Source of the DNA: an uncultured Sulfitobacter sp.
GTDB taxonomy: Bacteria > Pseudomonadota > Alphaproteobacteria > Rhodobacterales > Rhodobacteraceae
Assembly: GCA_947502265.1 (NCBI GenBank)
Contig: CANMZB010000004.1
Coordinates: forward strand, 160,019 to 224,018
Direction of reading: 5' to 3'
Length of the DNA: 64,000 bases
Below are positions 44,598-54,354 of the stretch, in pieces (the stretch's first letter is position 1; every line of letters starts with the position of its first letter). Under the pieces are notes generated by a model. It was given only the letters and a program-made list of their open reading frames with translations, had not been told where the DNA came from and did no database searches. Position numbers and translations under genes: made by a program.

Positions 44598-45395
44598 GTG
44601 GACGACCTCAGAGCAATCAACAACGATGTCGAGTCAAACGCCACCAAGATCAGCGCGAAAAACGTTCAGGTCTATTATGGTGACACCCACGCGATCAAAG
44701 ACGTCAATGTCGAGATCAAGGAACATACGGTTACGGCATTTATCGGGCCCTCCGGCTGTGGTAAATCCACGTTTCTGCGCAGCATCAACCGGATGAACGA
44801 CACAATCGATATTTGTCGCGTCGAAGGTGACATCCGGATTGATGGTCAGGACATCTATGATCGCAATATTGATCCGGTCCAGTTGCGCGCCCGTGTCGGG
44901 ATGGTGTTCCAGAAACCGAACCCGTTTCCCAAATCCATCTATGACAACATCGCTTACGGCCCCAAAATTCACGGTTTGGCCAAGACAAAGGCGGACATGG
45001 ACGAGATCGTCGAAAAGTCGCTGCGTCGCGGGGCGATTTGGAACGAAGTCAAAGACCGTCTGCACGCCCCTGGAACGGGCTTGTCGGGCGGCCAGCAACA
45101 GCGCCTTTGCATTGCACGCGCCATCGCAACCGAACCGGACGTATTGCTCATGGACGAACCTTGTTCGGCCCTTGACCCGATTGCCACATCACAGGTTGAA
45201 GAACTGATCGATCAGCTTCGCGAAAGCTATACAGTTGTTATTGTTACGCACTCCATGCAGCAAGCAGCCCGCGTCAGCCAAAAGACAGCCTTTTTTCACC
45301 TTGGCAGCTTGGTCGAATACGGCACCACCGATGATATTTTCACGAACCCCAAAGATAGCCGGACCGAAAGCTATATCTCTGGCCGGATCGGATAG
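44598..45395 (+). CDS. pstB: Phosphate ABC transporter ATPase PstB
   Basis: 265 residues from GTG 44598, preceded by AAAGGAGAGG; an ATG at 44574 inside pstA is possible but lacks a site. Walker [11 protein letters not shown]-loop [13 protein letters not shown], signature LSGGQQQR, Walker [13 protein letters not shown] and the H-loop [11 protein letters not shown] are all present. It powers phosphate import and, with PhoU and the sensor kinase, takes part in phosphate signalling. Confidence 0.96.
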   Translation: MDDLRAINNDVESNATKISAKNVQVYYGDTHAIKDVNVEIKEHTVTAFIGPSGCGKSTFLRSINRMNDTIDICRVEGDIRIDGQDIYDRNIDPVQLRARVGMVFQKPNPFPKSIYDNIAYGPKIHGLAKTKADMDEIVEKSLRRGAIWNEVKDRLHAPGTGLSGGQQQRLCIARAIATEPDVLLMDEPCSALDPIATSQVEELIDQLRESYTVVIVTHSMQQAARVSQKTAFFHLGSLVEYGTTDDIFTNPKDSRTESYISGRIG

Positions 45396-45405
45396 GAGAA
45401 CCACA

Positions 45406-46128
45406 ATGTCCACACAACATATTGTCAGTGCATTTGACCGCGACCTTGAAGGCGCGCAGGCTATGGTTTTGAAAATGGCCGGCCTGGTCGAAAACGCAAT
45501 GAGCCAAGCGGCCCAAGCATTTGAAACCAACGATCTGGAACTAGCCCATAAAGTCCGTGGAAACGACAAGGTAATCGACCGGCTCGATGAGGACATCAAG
45601 ACCAATTGCGCCCGCATCCTTGCGACCAGATCTCCCAATGCAAGCGATTTGCGCACTGTTTTGGCTGTTATGAGCATCAGCTCCAATCTGGAACGATGTG
45701 GTGACTACGCCAAAAACATTGCGAAACGCACCACGGTTCTCGCTGAAACGCGGCAGATCGATGGTGTCCCGGCGGCACTGCGCCATATGCAAAGCGCAGT
45801 CGCGAGCATGCTTCAGGATGTGCTTGACGCCTTTATCAAGCGTGATGTTGATTTGGCCGAAAACGTGCGCGCGCGCGACTATGAGGTCGACGAGATGTAC
45901 AACACGCTTTTCCGGTCCTTGCTAACGCATATGATGGAAGACACGCATAACATAACAGCCTGTATGCACCTGCATTTCATTTCCAAAAACATTGAGCGCA
46001 TGGGCGATCACACCACATCAATTGCGGAACAGGTAATATACCTTGTGACTGGTGAAATGCCTGACGACGACCGTCAGAAAAGTGATCTCATCTCCCAGAG
46101 CAAACCAGATGAGCTTAGCCGGACATGA
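45406..46128 (+). CDS. phoU: Phosphate signalling protein PhoU
   Basis: 240 residues from ATG 45406 with AGGAG upstream. Two PhoU three-helix repeats are visible, the second with the conserved ARDYEVDEMYNTLFRSLLTHM and IERMGDHTTSIAEQV motifs, which bind metal clusters in known structures. PhoU links PstSCAB activity to the PhoR kinase and restrains phosphate uptake. Its stop overlaps the phoB start by four bases. Confidence 0.95.
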   Translation: MSTQHIVSAFDRDLEGAQAMVLKMAGLVENAMSQAAQAFETNDLELAHKVRGNDKVIDRLDEDIKTNCARILATRSPNASDLRTVLAVMSISSNLERCGDYAKNIAKRTTVLAETRQIDGVPAALRHMQSAVASMLQDVLDAFIKRDVDLAENVRARDYEVDEMYNTLFRSLLTHMMEDTHNITACMHLHFISKNIERMGDHTTSIAEQVIYLVTGEMPDDDRQKSDLISQSKPDELSRT

Positions 46129-46814
46129 GCGCGGACCAACCCACTGTCCTTGTTGTTGAAGACGAGGTCGCCCAACGCGAAGTCCTGGTGTACAATCTGC
46201 AAGCAGAGGGTTTCTGCGTCATATCAGCGACGAACGGTGATGATGCGTTGTTAGCTGTCGAGGAACACGAGCCCGACTTGATCGTCCTTGACTGGATGTT
46301 GCCGGGGGTGTCCGGCATTGAAATCTGCCGCAGGCTGAAATTGCGGCCTGCCACACGCGCCATTCCGGTTGTGATGGTATCCGCACGTGGCGAAGAAGGG
46401 GATCGTGTCCGTGGTCTGGAAACAGGTGCGGATGACTACCTGACCAAACCCTATTCCATCGCTGAATTTCTGGCTCGTGTCCGCAACCAATTGCGCCGGG
46501 TGCGGCCTGTCGCGGTCGGCATGTGTTTACATTTTGAAGACATCACACTGGACGGCGAAACCCATAGGGTGTCGCGAGATGGAAAGCCTCTAAAGCTGGG
46601 CCCAACCGAGTTTCGCTTGTTATCGACATTTATGGGAAAACCGGAACGCGTCTGGAGTCGTGAACAACTGCTGAACCGTGTTTGGGGCCGTGAAATCTAT
46701 GTCGATACCCGGACTGTTGATGTGCACATCGCCCGCTTGCGCAAGGTCATCTGCCAGCACGGCGGGAGAGATCCGATCAGGACCGTGCGCGGTGCCGGGT
46801 ACGCTTTGGGGTAG
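46125..46814 (+). CDS. phoB: Phosphate response regulator PhoB
   Basis: 229 residues: receiver domain with Asp in LIVLDWMLPGVSG and Lys in TKPYSIAEFLARV, then an OmpR-type winged helix (GPTEFRLLSTFMGKPERVWSREQLLNRVWG, VDTRTVDVHIARLRKVI). The position directly after phoU in a pst operon identifies it as PhoB. It should bind the Pho box upstream of pstS. The cognate PhoR kinase is not in this window. Confidence 0.95.
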   Translation: MSADQPTVLVVEDEVAQREVLVYNLQAEGFCVISATNGDDALLAVEEHEPDLIVLDWMLPGVSGIEICRRLKLRPATRAIPVVMVSARGEEGDRVRGLETGADDYLTKPYSIAEFLARVRNQLRRVRPVAVGMCLHFEDITLDGETHRVSRDGKPLKLGPTEFRLLSTFMGKPERVWSREQLLNRVWGREIYVDTRTVDVHIARLRKVICQHGGRDPIRTVRGAGYALG

Positions 46815-47001
46815 AAAATGGCCGCATGTCTTATTGATTGGCGCTACCCATCTTGAGGCTGTCCCAATCGAAATGATCACACGGCATGTCGCGGTCGAAG
46901 TCGTTGCTGGTCGTGATTTCGACGTCGCGTGACGGCTTTGCATTGCGTCACGAAAGCAAAATCCAGCTGCCCGATATAGTGACCGGCGCTCGTATGCGCG
47001 A
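46815..47001. other. Short intergenic region between phoB and arsJ
   Basis: 187 bases between convergent genes. A plus-strand frame (LLIGATHLEAVPIEMITRHV at about 46827-46890) has no start and no family I recognise. No clear terminator seen. Confidence 0.3.
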
Positions 47002-48249
47002 TCAACTCCCGTCGCGTAACCGCGACACGCCGACCCAGCTAAGTCCGACCATGATTCCAGCGGTGAAAAGACACAATGGAAGGCCACCCATTTGATACGT
47101 GAAACCGGACAGAAGCGTACCAACAAGGCGTCCTGCCGCGTTGGCCATGTAGTAGAAGCCGACATCCATCGTGACCCGCCTTGCGCTGGTGAAGCTGAGG
47201 ATCAGATAGGAGTGTAGCGCCGAGTTCACGGCGAATATGCCCCCAAAAACCAAGAGCCCCAGAACGATTGTTGCCGTGAGTGCAGGTGTTGGGATGGGTG
47301 CGAACCAGACCAGCGCGGCAAGCAGTATTGGCACGATCATCAGCAGTCCCGCCAAATGTCTGGCTTGGTCTAATGTTTGTGCCTCCGTGCGCGTCGCGGT
47401 TTTTAAGAGGCGCGGCGCCCAACCCTGCACGATGCCATAGAGTATCGTCCACAGGGCCATAAACGTGCCGATCATAAAGAACGCCGCGCGGTTGCCGGCT
47501 TCGCTTCCGTCGGACAAAACCGCGTAAAAGTAGATCGGGATACCGACAACAAACCATACGTCGCGCGCCCCGAATAGGAATAGTCGCGCCGCGCTCAGCC
47601 AGTTGATGTTGCGGTTGTTGGAGAAGACTTCGGAAAATTTCGCGTCCTTGCGCCCGACGGGCAGCCCTTTTGGCATCCCGATTGCCACGCCGATAAGGAT
47701 CACAAAGAGAATTGCTGCCATGACAAGTACCGATGGCACAAACCCAAAGACCGCCAGCAGCACCGCGCCCAACAGAAAACCGCCGCCCTTTACCGCGTTC
47801 TTTGATCCCGTCAGCAAAGCCACCCAGCGGAACAGCCCGCCGCCGCTCGTTGGTGCAAGGATTTTGACCGCGCTTTTAGAGCTCATCTTGGCCAAATCCT
47901 TGGCGACGCCGGACAGCCCCTGCACCAACATCACGAACACGACAGAGACGGTGATCCCCCAGGCGGAGTTCAATTGCGCCAGCGCCAAAAGTGCCACAAC
48001 CTGTAACGACAGCCCCGCGTAAAGCGTGGATGTCAGCCCGAACCGTGCGGCGATCCACCCTGCTGACAAGTTGGTCGCGACGCCTGCGATTTCGTACAGC
48101 ACAAACAGATAGGCCAGTTGCACCGGAGAAAAGCCAAGCGTGTGAAAGTGCAAAAGCACCAACATCCGCAAGGCCCCATCAGTCAGCATGAACGCCCAAT
48201 ACGCCGCCGTCACGGTGATATAGGCCGTAAACCCTGCCGGACGTGTCAC
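47002..48249 (-). CDS. arsJ: ArsJ organoarsenical (1-arseno-3-phosphoglycerate) efflux permease, MFS
   Basis: 415 residues, about 12 hydrophobic segments, major facilitator fold. The N-terminal [21 protein letters not shown] and the [21 protein letters not shown] segment are characteristic of ArsJ. It exports 1-arseno-3-phosphoglycerate made by the partner glyceraldehyde-3-phosphate dehydrogenase, whose gene overlaps its start by four bases. Together they detoxify arsenate that enters through phosphate transporters, matching the Pst genes on one side and Phn-type genes on the other. Confidence 0.92.
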   Translation of the reverse strand: MTRPAGFTAYITVTAAYWAFMLTDGALRMLVLLHFHTLGFSPVQLAYLFVLYEIAGVATNLSAGWIAARFGLTSTLYAGLSLQVVALLALAQLNSAWGITVSVVFVMLVQGLSGVAKDLAKMSSKSAVKILAPTSGGGLFRWVALLTGSKNAVKGGGFLLGAVLLAVFGFVPSVLVMAAILFVILIGVAIGMPKGLPVGRKDAKFSEVFSNNRNINWLSAARLFLFGARDVWFVVGIPIYFYAVLSDGSEAGNRAAFFMIGTFMALWTILYGIVQGWAPRLLKTATRTEAQTLDQARHLAGLLMIVPILLAALVWFAPIPTPALTATIVLGLLVFGGIFAVNSALHSYLILSFTSARRVTMDVGFYYMANAAGRLVGTLLSGFTYQMGGLPLCLFTAGIMVGLSWVGVSRLRDGS

Positions 48250-49244
48250 AGCTTGCCGCCCACCATCAAGGCCACGTCAACCAAGCGGTGCGCATAGCCA
48301 TATTCATTGTCATACCATGCGTAGACTTTTAGTTGCGTGCCGTTCACAACCATTGTCGACATCGCGTCGATGATGCTGCTGCGGGTGTCGTTGGTGTAGT
48401 CCGACGAAACCAATGGCCGCGTTTCATAGCCAAGGATGCCTTTCAGCGGCCCCTCGGCTGCCACTCTGAACAGATCGTTGACCTCTTCCACGGTCGTTTC
48501 GCGCGCCATTTCAAACACGCAGTCGGTGATAGATGCGTTAAGCAGTGGCACACGCACCGCATGGCCGTTTAGCTTACCTGTCAGTTCGGGATAGATCAGC
48601 GTGATCGCCGTTGCAGACCCTGTTGTAGTCGGGATCAAGTTGGTTAATGCCGACCGTGCCCGTCGCAGATCTTTTGCGGGACGGTCCACGATGGTTTGGG
48701 TGTTGGTCACATCGTGGATTGTCGTGATCGACCCGTGTTTGATCCCGATTCCTTCGAGCAAAACCTTGACCACAGGTGCAAGACAGTTGGTTGTGCAACT
48801 TGCCGCTGTCACAATCCGATGCGTGTCAGCATCGTAGATTTCGTCGTTGACGCCGTAAACAATGTTCGCCGTCGGGCCGTCTTTCACGGGGGCGGAAACA
48901 ACGACTTTTTTCACACCAGCGGCAAAATAGGGGGCCAGCTTTGCCTCGGTCTTGAACGCGCCGGTGCAGTCAATCATGACGTCAACGCCGTCCAGCGGCA
49001 GGTTGTCCAGATTTCGGGTGTTGGTCACAGGAATGCGGGTGCCGTCAATGGTGATCGAGCCTGCATCGCTTGAAAACACGGCGGGCCAGCGCCCATGGAC
49101 GGAATCAAACTCCAGCAGGTGTGCATGCATCTGCGCGTCGCCCACCGCATCGTTGATGAAAGCGATCTTTGCGCCCCTCTCCAAGAGAGGCCGCAGTGCA
49201 AGTTTACCCATACGGCCAAGGCCATTGATAGCGTAAGTGGTCAT
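48246..49244 (-). CDS. ArsJ-associated glyceraldehyde-3-phosphate dehydrogenase
   Basis: 332 residues: NAD-binding Rossmann start [18 protein letters not shown] and the catalytic motif [12 protein letters not shown] with the active-site Cys, then [15 protein letters not shown] and [16 protein letters not shown]. In ars operons this variant uses arsenate in place of phosphate, making unstable 1-arseno-3-phosphoglycerate for ArsJ. Context with ArsJ and an ArsR-ArsC protein separates it from the housekeeping glycolytic enzyme. Six bases separate it from the upstream fusion gene. Confidence 0.92.
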   Translation of the reverse strand: MTTYAINGLGRMGKLALRPLLERGAKIAFINDAVGDAQMHAHLLEFDSVHGRWPAVFSSDAGSITIDGTRIPVTNTRNLDNLPLDGVDVMIDCTGAFKTEAKLAPYFAAGVKKVVVSAPVKDGPTANIVYGVNDEIYDADTHRIVTAASCTTNCLAPVVKVLLEGIGIKHGSITTIHDVTNTQTIVDRPAKDLRRARSALTNLIPTTTGSATAITLIYPELTGKLNGHAVRVPLLNASITDCVFEMARETTVEEVNDLFRVAAEGPLKGILGYETRPLVSSDYTNDTRSSIIDAMSTMVVNGTQLKVYAWYDNEYGYAHRLVDVALMVGGKL

Positions 49245-49249
49245 TATCT

Positions 49250-50080
49250 TTAGTCCTGTTTGCTGATCTCATCGACATGCTTTTGCAGTGAAACCTGATT
49301 CAAGTTTTCGAATGATAGGTTGGTGAATGCGGAGATGCGGTTGTGCAGTGCACCGTAGGCCTGATGAAAGGCGAGACATTTTTCAGCGTCCGTTCCCTCG
49401 GTCTTAACGGGATCGGGAACGCCCCAGTGGCCCGAGACGGGATGCCCTGGCCATGTGGGGCACTCTTCGTTTGCGGCGTGGTCACAGACGGTGAAAACAA
49501 AATCCATCTTCGGCGCATCAGGGCCTTGAAATTCTGATATATTTTTGGATCTCAAAGGCGATACGTCATGCCCTTTCGACTTTAACATATGGACGGCGAA
49601 AGGATTTAATTCGGACCGATGATCCGTGCCTGCTGAATAGGCTGTGAATTGATCACCCCCCATGTCGCGCAGAATGGTTTCAGCGAAAATCGAGCGGGCA
49701 GAGTTACCAGTGCAGACAAAGAGGACGTTTATTTTTTTATCAGTCATGGGAAAGATACTCCCGAGCAGATCAGAAAACCGGGGCGGGCAAAGGTCCGCCC
49801 GCCCACGACAACAATCCAGGAAAAGTTCGGCGATGACCTCGCGGGCCGCGTCCAGATTGACAGTATAAAGCAGTCGCGTTCCACAGCGGCGCTGCAAAAT
49901 CAGGTCCACTTGTGTCAAAGCTGACAGGTAAACCGATGCCGTGCTCGCTCTGAGGTCCAAAGCCTCAGTTATTTCCCCTGCTGGAATTTCATCAGGGCAG
50001 CGCCGCATGAGCAAGCGAAACACTGCCAAGCGTTTGGGGTGGCTAAGGACAGCAAGTCGGTCTGTGAGTAATGATTCCAT
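49250..50080 (-). CDS. ArsR-ArsC fusion: arsenic-responsive repressor plus thioredoxin-type arsenate reductase
   Basis: 276 residues in two parts. Residues 1-105 are an ArsR winged helix ([41 protein letters not shown]) with Cys90, Cys91 and Cys98 ([10 protein letters not shown]) placed to bind arsenite. Residues about 112-276 are a low-molecular-weight phosphatase-fold arsenate reductase with P-loop VCTGNSARS (Cys123) and [14 protein letters not shown] carrying the redox Cys residues. An internal ATG (MTDKK) marks the old start of ArsC. One protein would thus sense arsenite and produce it from arsenate. Confidence 0.92.
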   Translation of the reverse strand: MESLLTDRLAVLSHPKRLAVFRLLMRRCPDEIPAGEITEALDLRASTASVYLSALTQVDLILQRRCGTRLLYTVNLDAAREVIAELFLDCCRGRADLCPPRFSDLLGSIFPMTDKKINVLFVCTGNSARSIFAETILRDMGGDQFTAYSAGTDHRSELNPFAVHMLKSKGHDVSPLRSKNISEFQGPDAPKMDFVFTVCDHAANEECPTWPGHPVSGHWGVPDPVKTEGTDAEKCLAFHQAYGALHNRISAFTNLSFENLNQVSLQKHVDEISKQD

Positions 50081-50102
50081 ATTTCATGAATATTGGAAAT
50101 AT
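50079..50102. promoter_or_regulatory. Candidate ArsR operator
   Basis: ATATTTC (50079-50085) and GAAATAT (50096-50102) form a perfect 7-bp inverted repeat with a 10-bp AT-rich spacer, overlapping the start codon of the ArsR-ArsC gene. This form and place are usual for ArsR autoregulation of an ars operon. Confidence 0.55.
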
Positions 50103-50435
50103 TAGCGCAAATCAAGCAACAAAACTTGGCCACCTTCTGTAATCGGGCATCTGCAGGCAAGAGTTTGAGCTACTGAAGGTGCCTGATGACGTTGATGCCC
50201 AAGCGCAATGACACCGAAATCGGAGATGGCCGACTGAAGTGGATTCGCGAAACTGGACAACCTACTCTGATGCATTCGGCCTAATAAGCAGTAAGGTCCG
50301 TTCCGTCGCACGCGGCGAGAACGTCAAACGGCCCTCTATCTGTTCCGAAACCTCATATTTTTCAGTCTGGTGTCGCAAAACAATTACATTGGCACGCTAA
50401 CCCAAGCCGGAATAACAACTCGAATTGGGACTTCC
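50103..50435. promoter_or_regulatory. Divergent region between ars operon and phnD
   Basis: 333 bases, no gene supported. It must hold the promoters of both the leftward ars operon and the rightward phn operon. I find no clear Pho box here. Short stop-bounded frames at 50.15-50.30 kb look random. Confidence 0.3.
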
Positions 50436-51386
50436 ATGAAACTGACAACTGCACTCACCTCGCTTGCCGCTCTGGCCATAGCGTTCCCTGCTTATGCCGA
50501 CTTTCAGCTGAGCGACCGTTACACAGATACCGATGGCGATCTGATCGCGGACATCCCAACGGATGCATCAAATTTGATCGACCCTGACACACTAATCTTC
50601 GCCTATACCCCAGTCGAGGATCCGGCCGTTTACGCCGAGGTTTGGCAGGGCTTCCTTGATCACATGGCCGAAAAAACCGGTAAGAAAATCCAGTTCTTCC
50701 CGGTGCAGTCCAACGCCGCCCAGATCGAAGCGATGCGCGCAGGCCGTTTGCACGTTGCAGGCTTTAACACGGGTTCAAACCCGTTGGCCGTTGCGTGTGC
50801 AGGCTTCCGCCCCTTCGCGATGATGGCCGCCGAAGATGGTTCTTTCGGGTATGAGATGGAAATCATCACCTACCCCGGTTCAGGCATCGCCAAAGTCGAA
50901 GACATCAAAGGCAAATCAATGGCCTTTACTGCCGAGACATCAAACTCGGGCTTCAAAGCACCTTCCGCGATCCTTAAAGCCGAATTCGGCATGGAAGCAG
51001 GCACAGACTTTGAACCTGCCTTCTCTGGCGCACATGACAACTCGATCCTTGGTGTTGCCAACAAAGACTACCCCGCCGCCGCGATTGCGAACTCGGTCAA
51101 GGGCCGCATGATCGACCGTGAAGTTGTGACAGAAGACCAGCTCGTCACGATCTACAAATCGCAAACCTTCCCGACAACGGGTTACGGCACGGTTTACAAC
51201 CTGACACCCGATCTTCAGGATAAAATCCAAGACGCTTTCTTCAGCTTTGACTGGGAAGGTTCCGCGCTGGCCGAAGAGTTTGGTCGCAATGGCGAAAACC
51301 AGTTCATCGAGATCACCTTCAAAGATGACTGGTCCGTGATCCGCACAATCGATGACGCCAACGGCGTTGTTTACGAATGTAACTAG
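50436..51386 (+). CDS. phnD: PhnD-type phosphonate/phosphate/phosphite ABC binding protein
   Basis: 317 residues from ATG 50436. Signal peptide 1-21 (AIAFPAYADF). The fold is the PhnD/PtxB type: LIFAYTPVEDPAVYAEVWQGF, IQFFPVQSNAAQIEAMRAGRLHVAGFNTGS, AFTAETSNSGFKAPSAIL and SGAHDNSILGVANKDYPAAAI. Such proteins bind phosphonates, phosphite or phosphate. It leads a phnD-phnC-phnE-phnE operon. No phosphonate-degrading lyase genes are near, and an arsenate-export cluster is adjacent, so inorganic phosphate or phosphite is a fair alternative to phosphonate. Confidence 0.9.
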   Translation: MKLTTALTSLAALAIAFPAYADFQLSDRYTDTDGDLIADIPTDASNLIDPDTLIFAYTPVEDPAVYAEVWQGFLDHMAEKTGKKIQFFPVQSNAAQIEAMRAGRLHVAGFNTGSNPLAVACAGFRPFAMMAAEDGSFGYEMEIITYPGSGIAKVEDIKGKSMAFTAETSNSGFKAPSAILKAEFGMEAGTDFEPAFSGAHDNSILGVANKDYPAAAIANSVKGRMIDREVVTEDQLVTIYKSQTFPTTGYGTVYNLTPDLQDKIQDAFFSFDWEGSALAEEFGRNGENQFIEITFKDDWSVIRTIDDANGVVYECN

Positions 51387-51455
51387 ACCCGATCACGAAT
51401 CAAGACCTTGCGGGCGGCGCTTTGCCGTCCGCATATCTTTGCAAAAGGTGCAGCC

Positions 51456-52277
51456 ATGCTGGAACTCAAAAACCTGTCCAAGACCTACAAAACGGGCGAC
51501 ACCGCTCTTAGTGACGTCACCCTTTCTATTCCCAAAGGGCAGATATTGGGGCTGATCGGCCCTTCTGGTGCAGGCAAATCGACGTTAATCCGCTGCATCA
51601 ACCGCCTTGTTGAACCGTCATCCGGCAAGGTCATGCTTGGTGATGTGGACTTGGCCCAGCTTGGCAAAGCCGACTTGCGCCGCCAGCGTCGCCGGATCGG
51701 CATGATCTTTCAGGAATACTCGTTGGTCGAACGCCTGACGGTGATGGAAAACGTCTTGTCAGGGCGGTTGGGCTATGTCCCCTTCTGGCGCAGTTTCTTT
51801 CGCAAATACCCCGCAGCCGATGTCCAGCGCGCCTATCAACTGCTTGATCGTGTCGGGTTGCTTGACCACGCTGACAAACGCGCGGATGCTCTTTCGGGCG
51901 GTCAACGCCAACGTGTCGGTATCGCCCGCGCCTTGGCGCAGGAACCCGAACTGCTGCTCGTAGACGAGCCAACAGCCAGCCTTGACCCTAAAACAAGCCG
52001 CCAGATCATGCGCCTCCTGACAGAGATCTGCGCCGAACGTGGCCTCCCTGCGATCGTCAACATTCATGACGTTCCGCTGGCACAACAATTCATGCAGCGT
52101 ATCGTCGGTCTGCGCGCTGGCGCTGTCGTCTTTGACGGCTCCCCCGCCGCGCTAACCCAAGGTGCCCTTACGCAAATATACGGCGAAGAGGACTGGAACG
52201 CGATGCGCAACGGCGACCTCGAACAAGCCGACGCCGAAGAAGACGCCAAGAACCGTTTGGCGGAGCTAGTGCAATGA
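51456..52277 (+). CDS. phnC: PhnC-type ABC transporter ATPase
   Basis: 273 residues from ATG 51456. Walker [11 protein letters not shown]-loop [14 protein letters not shown], signature LSGGQRQR, Walker [14 protein letters not shown] and H-loop [12 protein letters not shown] are all present, along with the PhnC-typical [17 protein letters not shown]. It energises the two PhnE permeases. Stop overlaps the next start by four bases. The C-terminus is about 20 residues longer than usual and acidic. Confidence 0.93.
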   Translation: MLELKNLSKTYKTGDTALSDVTLSIPKGQILGLIGPSGAGKSTLIRCINRLVEPSSGKVMLGDVDLAQLGKADLRRQRRRIGMIFQEYSLVERLTVMENVLSGRLGYVPFWRSFFRKYPAADVQRAYQLLDRVGLLDHADKRADALSGGQRQRVGIARALAQEPELLLVDEPTASLDPKTSRQIMRLLTEICAERGLPAIVNIHDVPLAQQFMQRIVGLRAGAVVFDGSPAALTQGALTQIYGEEDWNAMRNGDLEQADAEEDAKNRLAELVQ

Positions 52278-53080
52278 GCGCGCAAAGCTATCCCACAAGT
52301 TGGAAGCGGCCAGCGCAGATCGTCAAAGACCCGCGTTGGCGCATCGCGCTGCAAGTCGGGATCGTGATCTATCTGATCCTCGCCATCAGCACCATCGACG
52401 TCAATTGGACGCGCGTCTATGAAGGGCTGGAACGCGGGCAACGTTTTATCATGGGCTTTTTGCAGCCCGACTTCACCAGCCGCTGGCGCGACATCAGTCA
52501 AGGCTTGGTCGAAAGCCTGACCATGACACTTACGTCAACGGTCGTCGGCGTGGCGATCTCAATTCCCATCGGCATCGGTGCCGCCCGCAACATCGCGCCC
52601 GGTTGGATCTATGCGATTTGCCGCTCGATCATCGCCGTCAGCCGCGCCTTGCAGGAAATCATCATCGCGATTTTCCTTGTTGCCATGTTCGGCTTTGGCC
52701 CCTTCGCGGGCTTCTTAACGCTCAGCTTTGCCACTATCGGCTTTATCGCCAAGCTGCTGGCGGACGACATCGAAGAGATCGACGCAACCCAAGTCGAAGC
52801 CATCCGCTCTACAGGCGCGTCATGGTGGCAAGTGGTCAACTACGCCGTCCAGCCGCAGGTCATGCCACGGCTGATCGGGCTGTCACTCTACCGCCTCGAC
52901 ATCAATTTTCGCGAATCCGCGGTGATCGGCATCGTCGGCGCAGGCGGCATTGGGGCGACGCTCAACACTGCGATTGACCGCTACGAATACGACAGCGCCG
53001 GAGCGATCCTGCTCATTGTCATCGCCATCGTCATGGTCGCCGAATACGGCTCCAGCTATCTGCGAAAGTTCCTCCAATGA
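52274..53080 (+). CDS. phnE: PhnE-type ABC transporter permease, first copy
   Basis: 268 residues with about six membrane segments and the PhnE EAA loop ([36 protein letters not shown]), followed by [21 protein letters not shown]. Overlaps phnC and the second phnE by four bases each. Two different PhnE proteins probably form a heterodimeric channel. Confidence 0.93.
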   Translation: MSAQSYPTSWKRPAQIVKDPRWRIALQVGIVIYLILAISTIDVNWTRVYEGLERGQRFIMGFLQPDFTSRWRDISQGLVESLTMTLTSTVVGVAISIPIGIGAARNIAPGWIYAICRSIIAVSRALQEIIIAIFLVAMFGFGPFAGFLTLSFATIGFIAKLLADDIEEIDATQVEAIRSTGASWWQVVNYAVQPQVMPRLIGLSLYRLDINFRESAVIGIVGAGGIGATLNTAIDRYEYDSAGAILLIVIAIVMVAEYGSSYLRKFLQ

Positions 53081-53889
53081 CCGAGATAACCGATTACAAA
53101 CAGGTTTGGACCTACCGCACACCGCGCGCACGCCTTTGGACATGGGCTGGCTGGTTCGCTCTGGTCACGCTTTTTTTTTGGTGCTGGCAGATCATGACAG
53201 AAGACACGATCTGGGCCTTCGTCTCTGACGCACCACGTCAAGCTGCCGACATCGGCAGCAGGATGCTCCCGCCGCGCATATCTTACATGTCCGAGCTTTG
53301 GGGGCCGCTTTGGGACACCATCAATATCGCGACCCTCGGCACCATCGGCGGCGTCATCATGGCCGTGCCCGTGGCCTTTCTGGCGGCGCGCAATACGTCC
53401 CCGTCCGTGCGTTTCCTGCGGCCCATCGCGCTTTTTATCATCGTCGCCTCACGCTCGATCAACGCGCTCATCTGGGCTTTGCTGCTGGTGGCGATCATCG
53501 GGCCGGGCCTGCTTGCGGGCATCGTTGCCATCGCCCTGCGCTCAATCGGTTTTGTCGGCAAACTGCTTTACGAAGCGATTGAGGAGACTGATGCGCGCCA
53601 AACAGAGGCAGTTCAGGCCACAGGCGCAAGTGCGGCACAGGTTCTCATCTACGGGATCGTCCCGCAGATCATGCCGGCCTTCTGGGGCATCTCGGTGTTC
53701 CGATGGGACATCAACATCCGCGAAAGCACGATCCTCGGTCTCGTCGGCGCGGGCGGTATCGGCCTCAAGCTGCAAGCCTCCCTCAATACCCTCGCATGGA
53801 ATCAGGTCAGCGTTATCCTCTTGCTGATCCTTGTGACTGTCGTGCTAAGCGAATGGGTCTCTGCAAAAGTGCGTCACGCGATCATTTAG
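53077..53889 (+). CDS. phnE: PhnE-type ABC transporter permease, second copy
   Basis: 270 residues, same fold as the first copy: SRSINALIWALLLVAIIGPGLLAGIV, EAA loop EETDARQTEAVQATGASAAQVLIYGIVPQIMPAFWG, and INIRESTILGLVGAGGIGL. Clearly homologous to but divergent from its neighbour, so an old duplication. Last gene of the operon; the sequence after it is IS debris. Confidence 0.93.
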   Translation: MTEITDYKQVWTYRTPRARLWTWAGWFALVTLFFWCWQIMTEDTIWAFVSDAPRQAADIGSRMLPPRISYMSELWGPLWDTINIATLGTIGGVIMAVPVAFLAARNTSPSVRFLRPIALFIIVASRSINALIWALLLVAIIGPGLLAGIVAIALRSIGFVGKLLYEAIEETDARQTEAVQATGASAAQVLIYGIVPQIMPAFWGISVFRWDINIRESTILGLVGAGGIGLKLQASLNTLAWNQVSVILLLILVTVVLSEWVSAKVRHAII

Positions 53890-53912
53890 GCTACGCTCCA
53901 GTTCACTGTTCT

Positions 53913-53984
53913 GCGCAAGGCGACAAGGGCACGACGGTTGCGGAGATTTGCCGCAAGTCCGGGATCAATGCGCCCCGCCTTTAA
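53913..53984 (+). mobile_element. IS3-family OrfA N-terminal remnant
   Basis: A 23-codon frame reading AQGDKGTTVAEICRKSGINAPRL resembles the helix-turn-helix start of IS3-family OrfA proteins (usually QGTPVAEVCRKxGIS). It is a short relic cut on both sides, 24 bp after phnE. Confidence 0.5.
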
Positions 53985-54067
53985 CCTGAGGCATCTCTTG
54001 TCGCCAATGCCCCGAGACCGTTGAGGGCGTGGCAGGGTATTGGTGATGCTAATTCAAGGCGGGGCGC
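53970..54067. repeat. 12-bp inverted repeat flanking 74 bp
   Basis: GCGCCCCGCCTT (53970-53981) and AAGGCGGGGCGC (54056-54067) are exact inverse copies. The left arm overlaps the OrfA relic. They could be ends of a small non-autonomous element or a hairpin terminator for the phn operon; the sequence cannot decide. Confidence 0.4.
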
Positions 54068-54354
54068 TCTGATCCGTTAGCATATTTCAACTGGGAGAAA
54101 TGGCATGAAGGGCTGATGCCGACAGAGGGGCCATGCCGAGCGATCTGAACATGAACGAAAGCTAACCGCTGACGAAGTCCCGCGTTATTTTCGGCAACTA
54201 TCGAGTTGAATGAGAGCGCAGGCGTCACGATAGATTACGTAACAGCAAGGTTTCCAGTGATTGAATTTAACAACCCAAGGGTTGCACTCAAGCTGAGCCG
54301 CCGGGCAGCATGATCAATCCCCATCACGTCGAGGGCGTCATTCTTTCTCTGATC
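54068..54354. other. Gene-free stretch after the IS relic
   Basis: 287 bases with no gene or RNA I can support. One plus-strand frame (KLTADEVPRYFRQLS near 54160-54205) has protein-like composition but no start and no recognised family. Confidence 0.25.
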
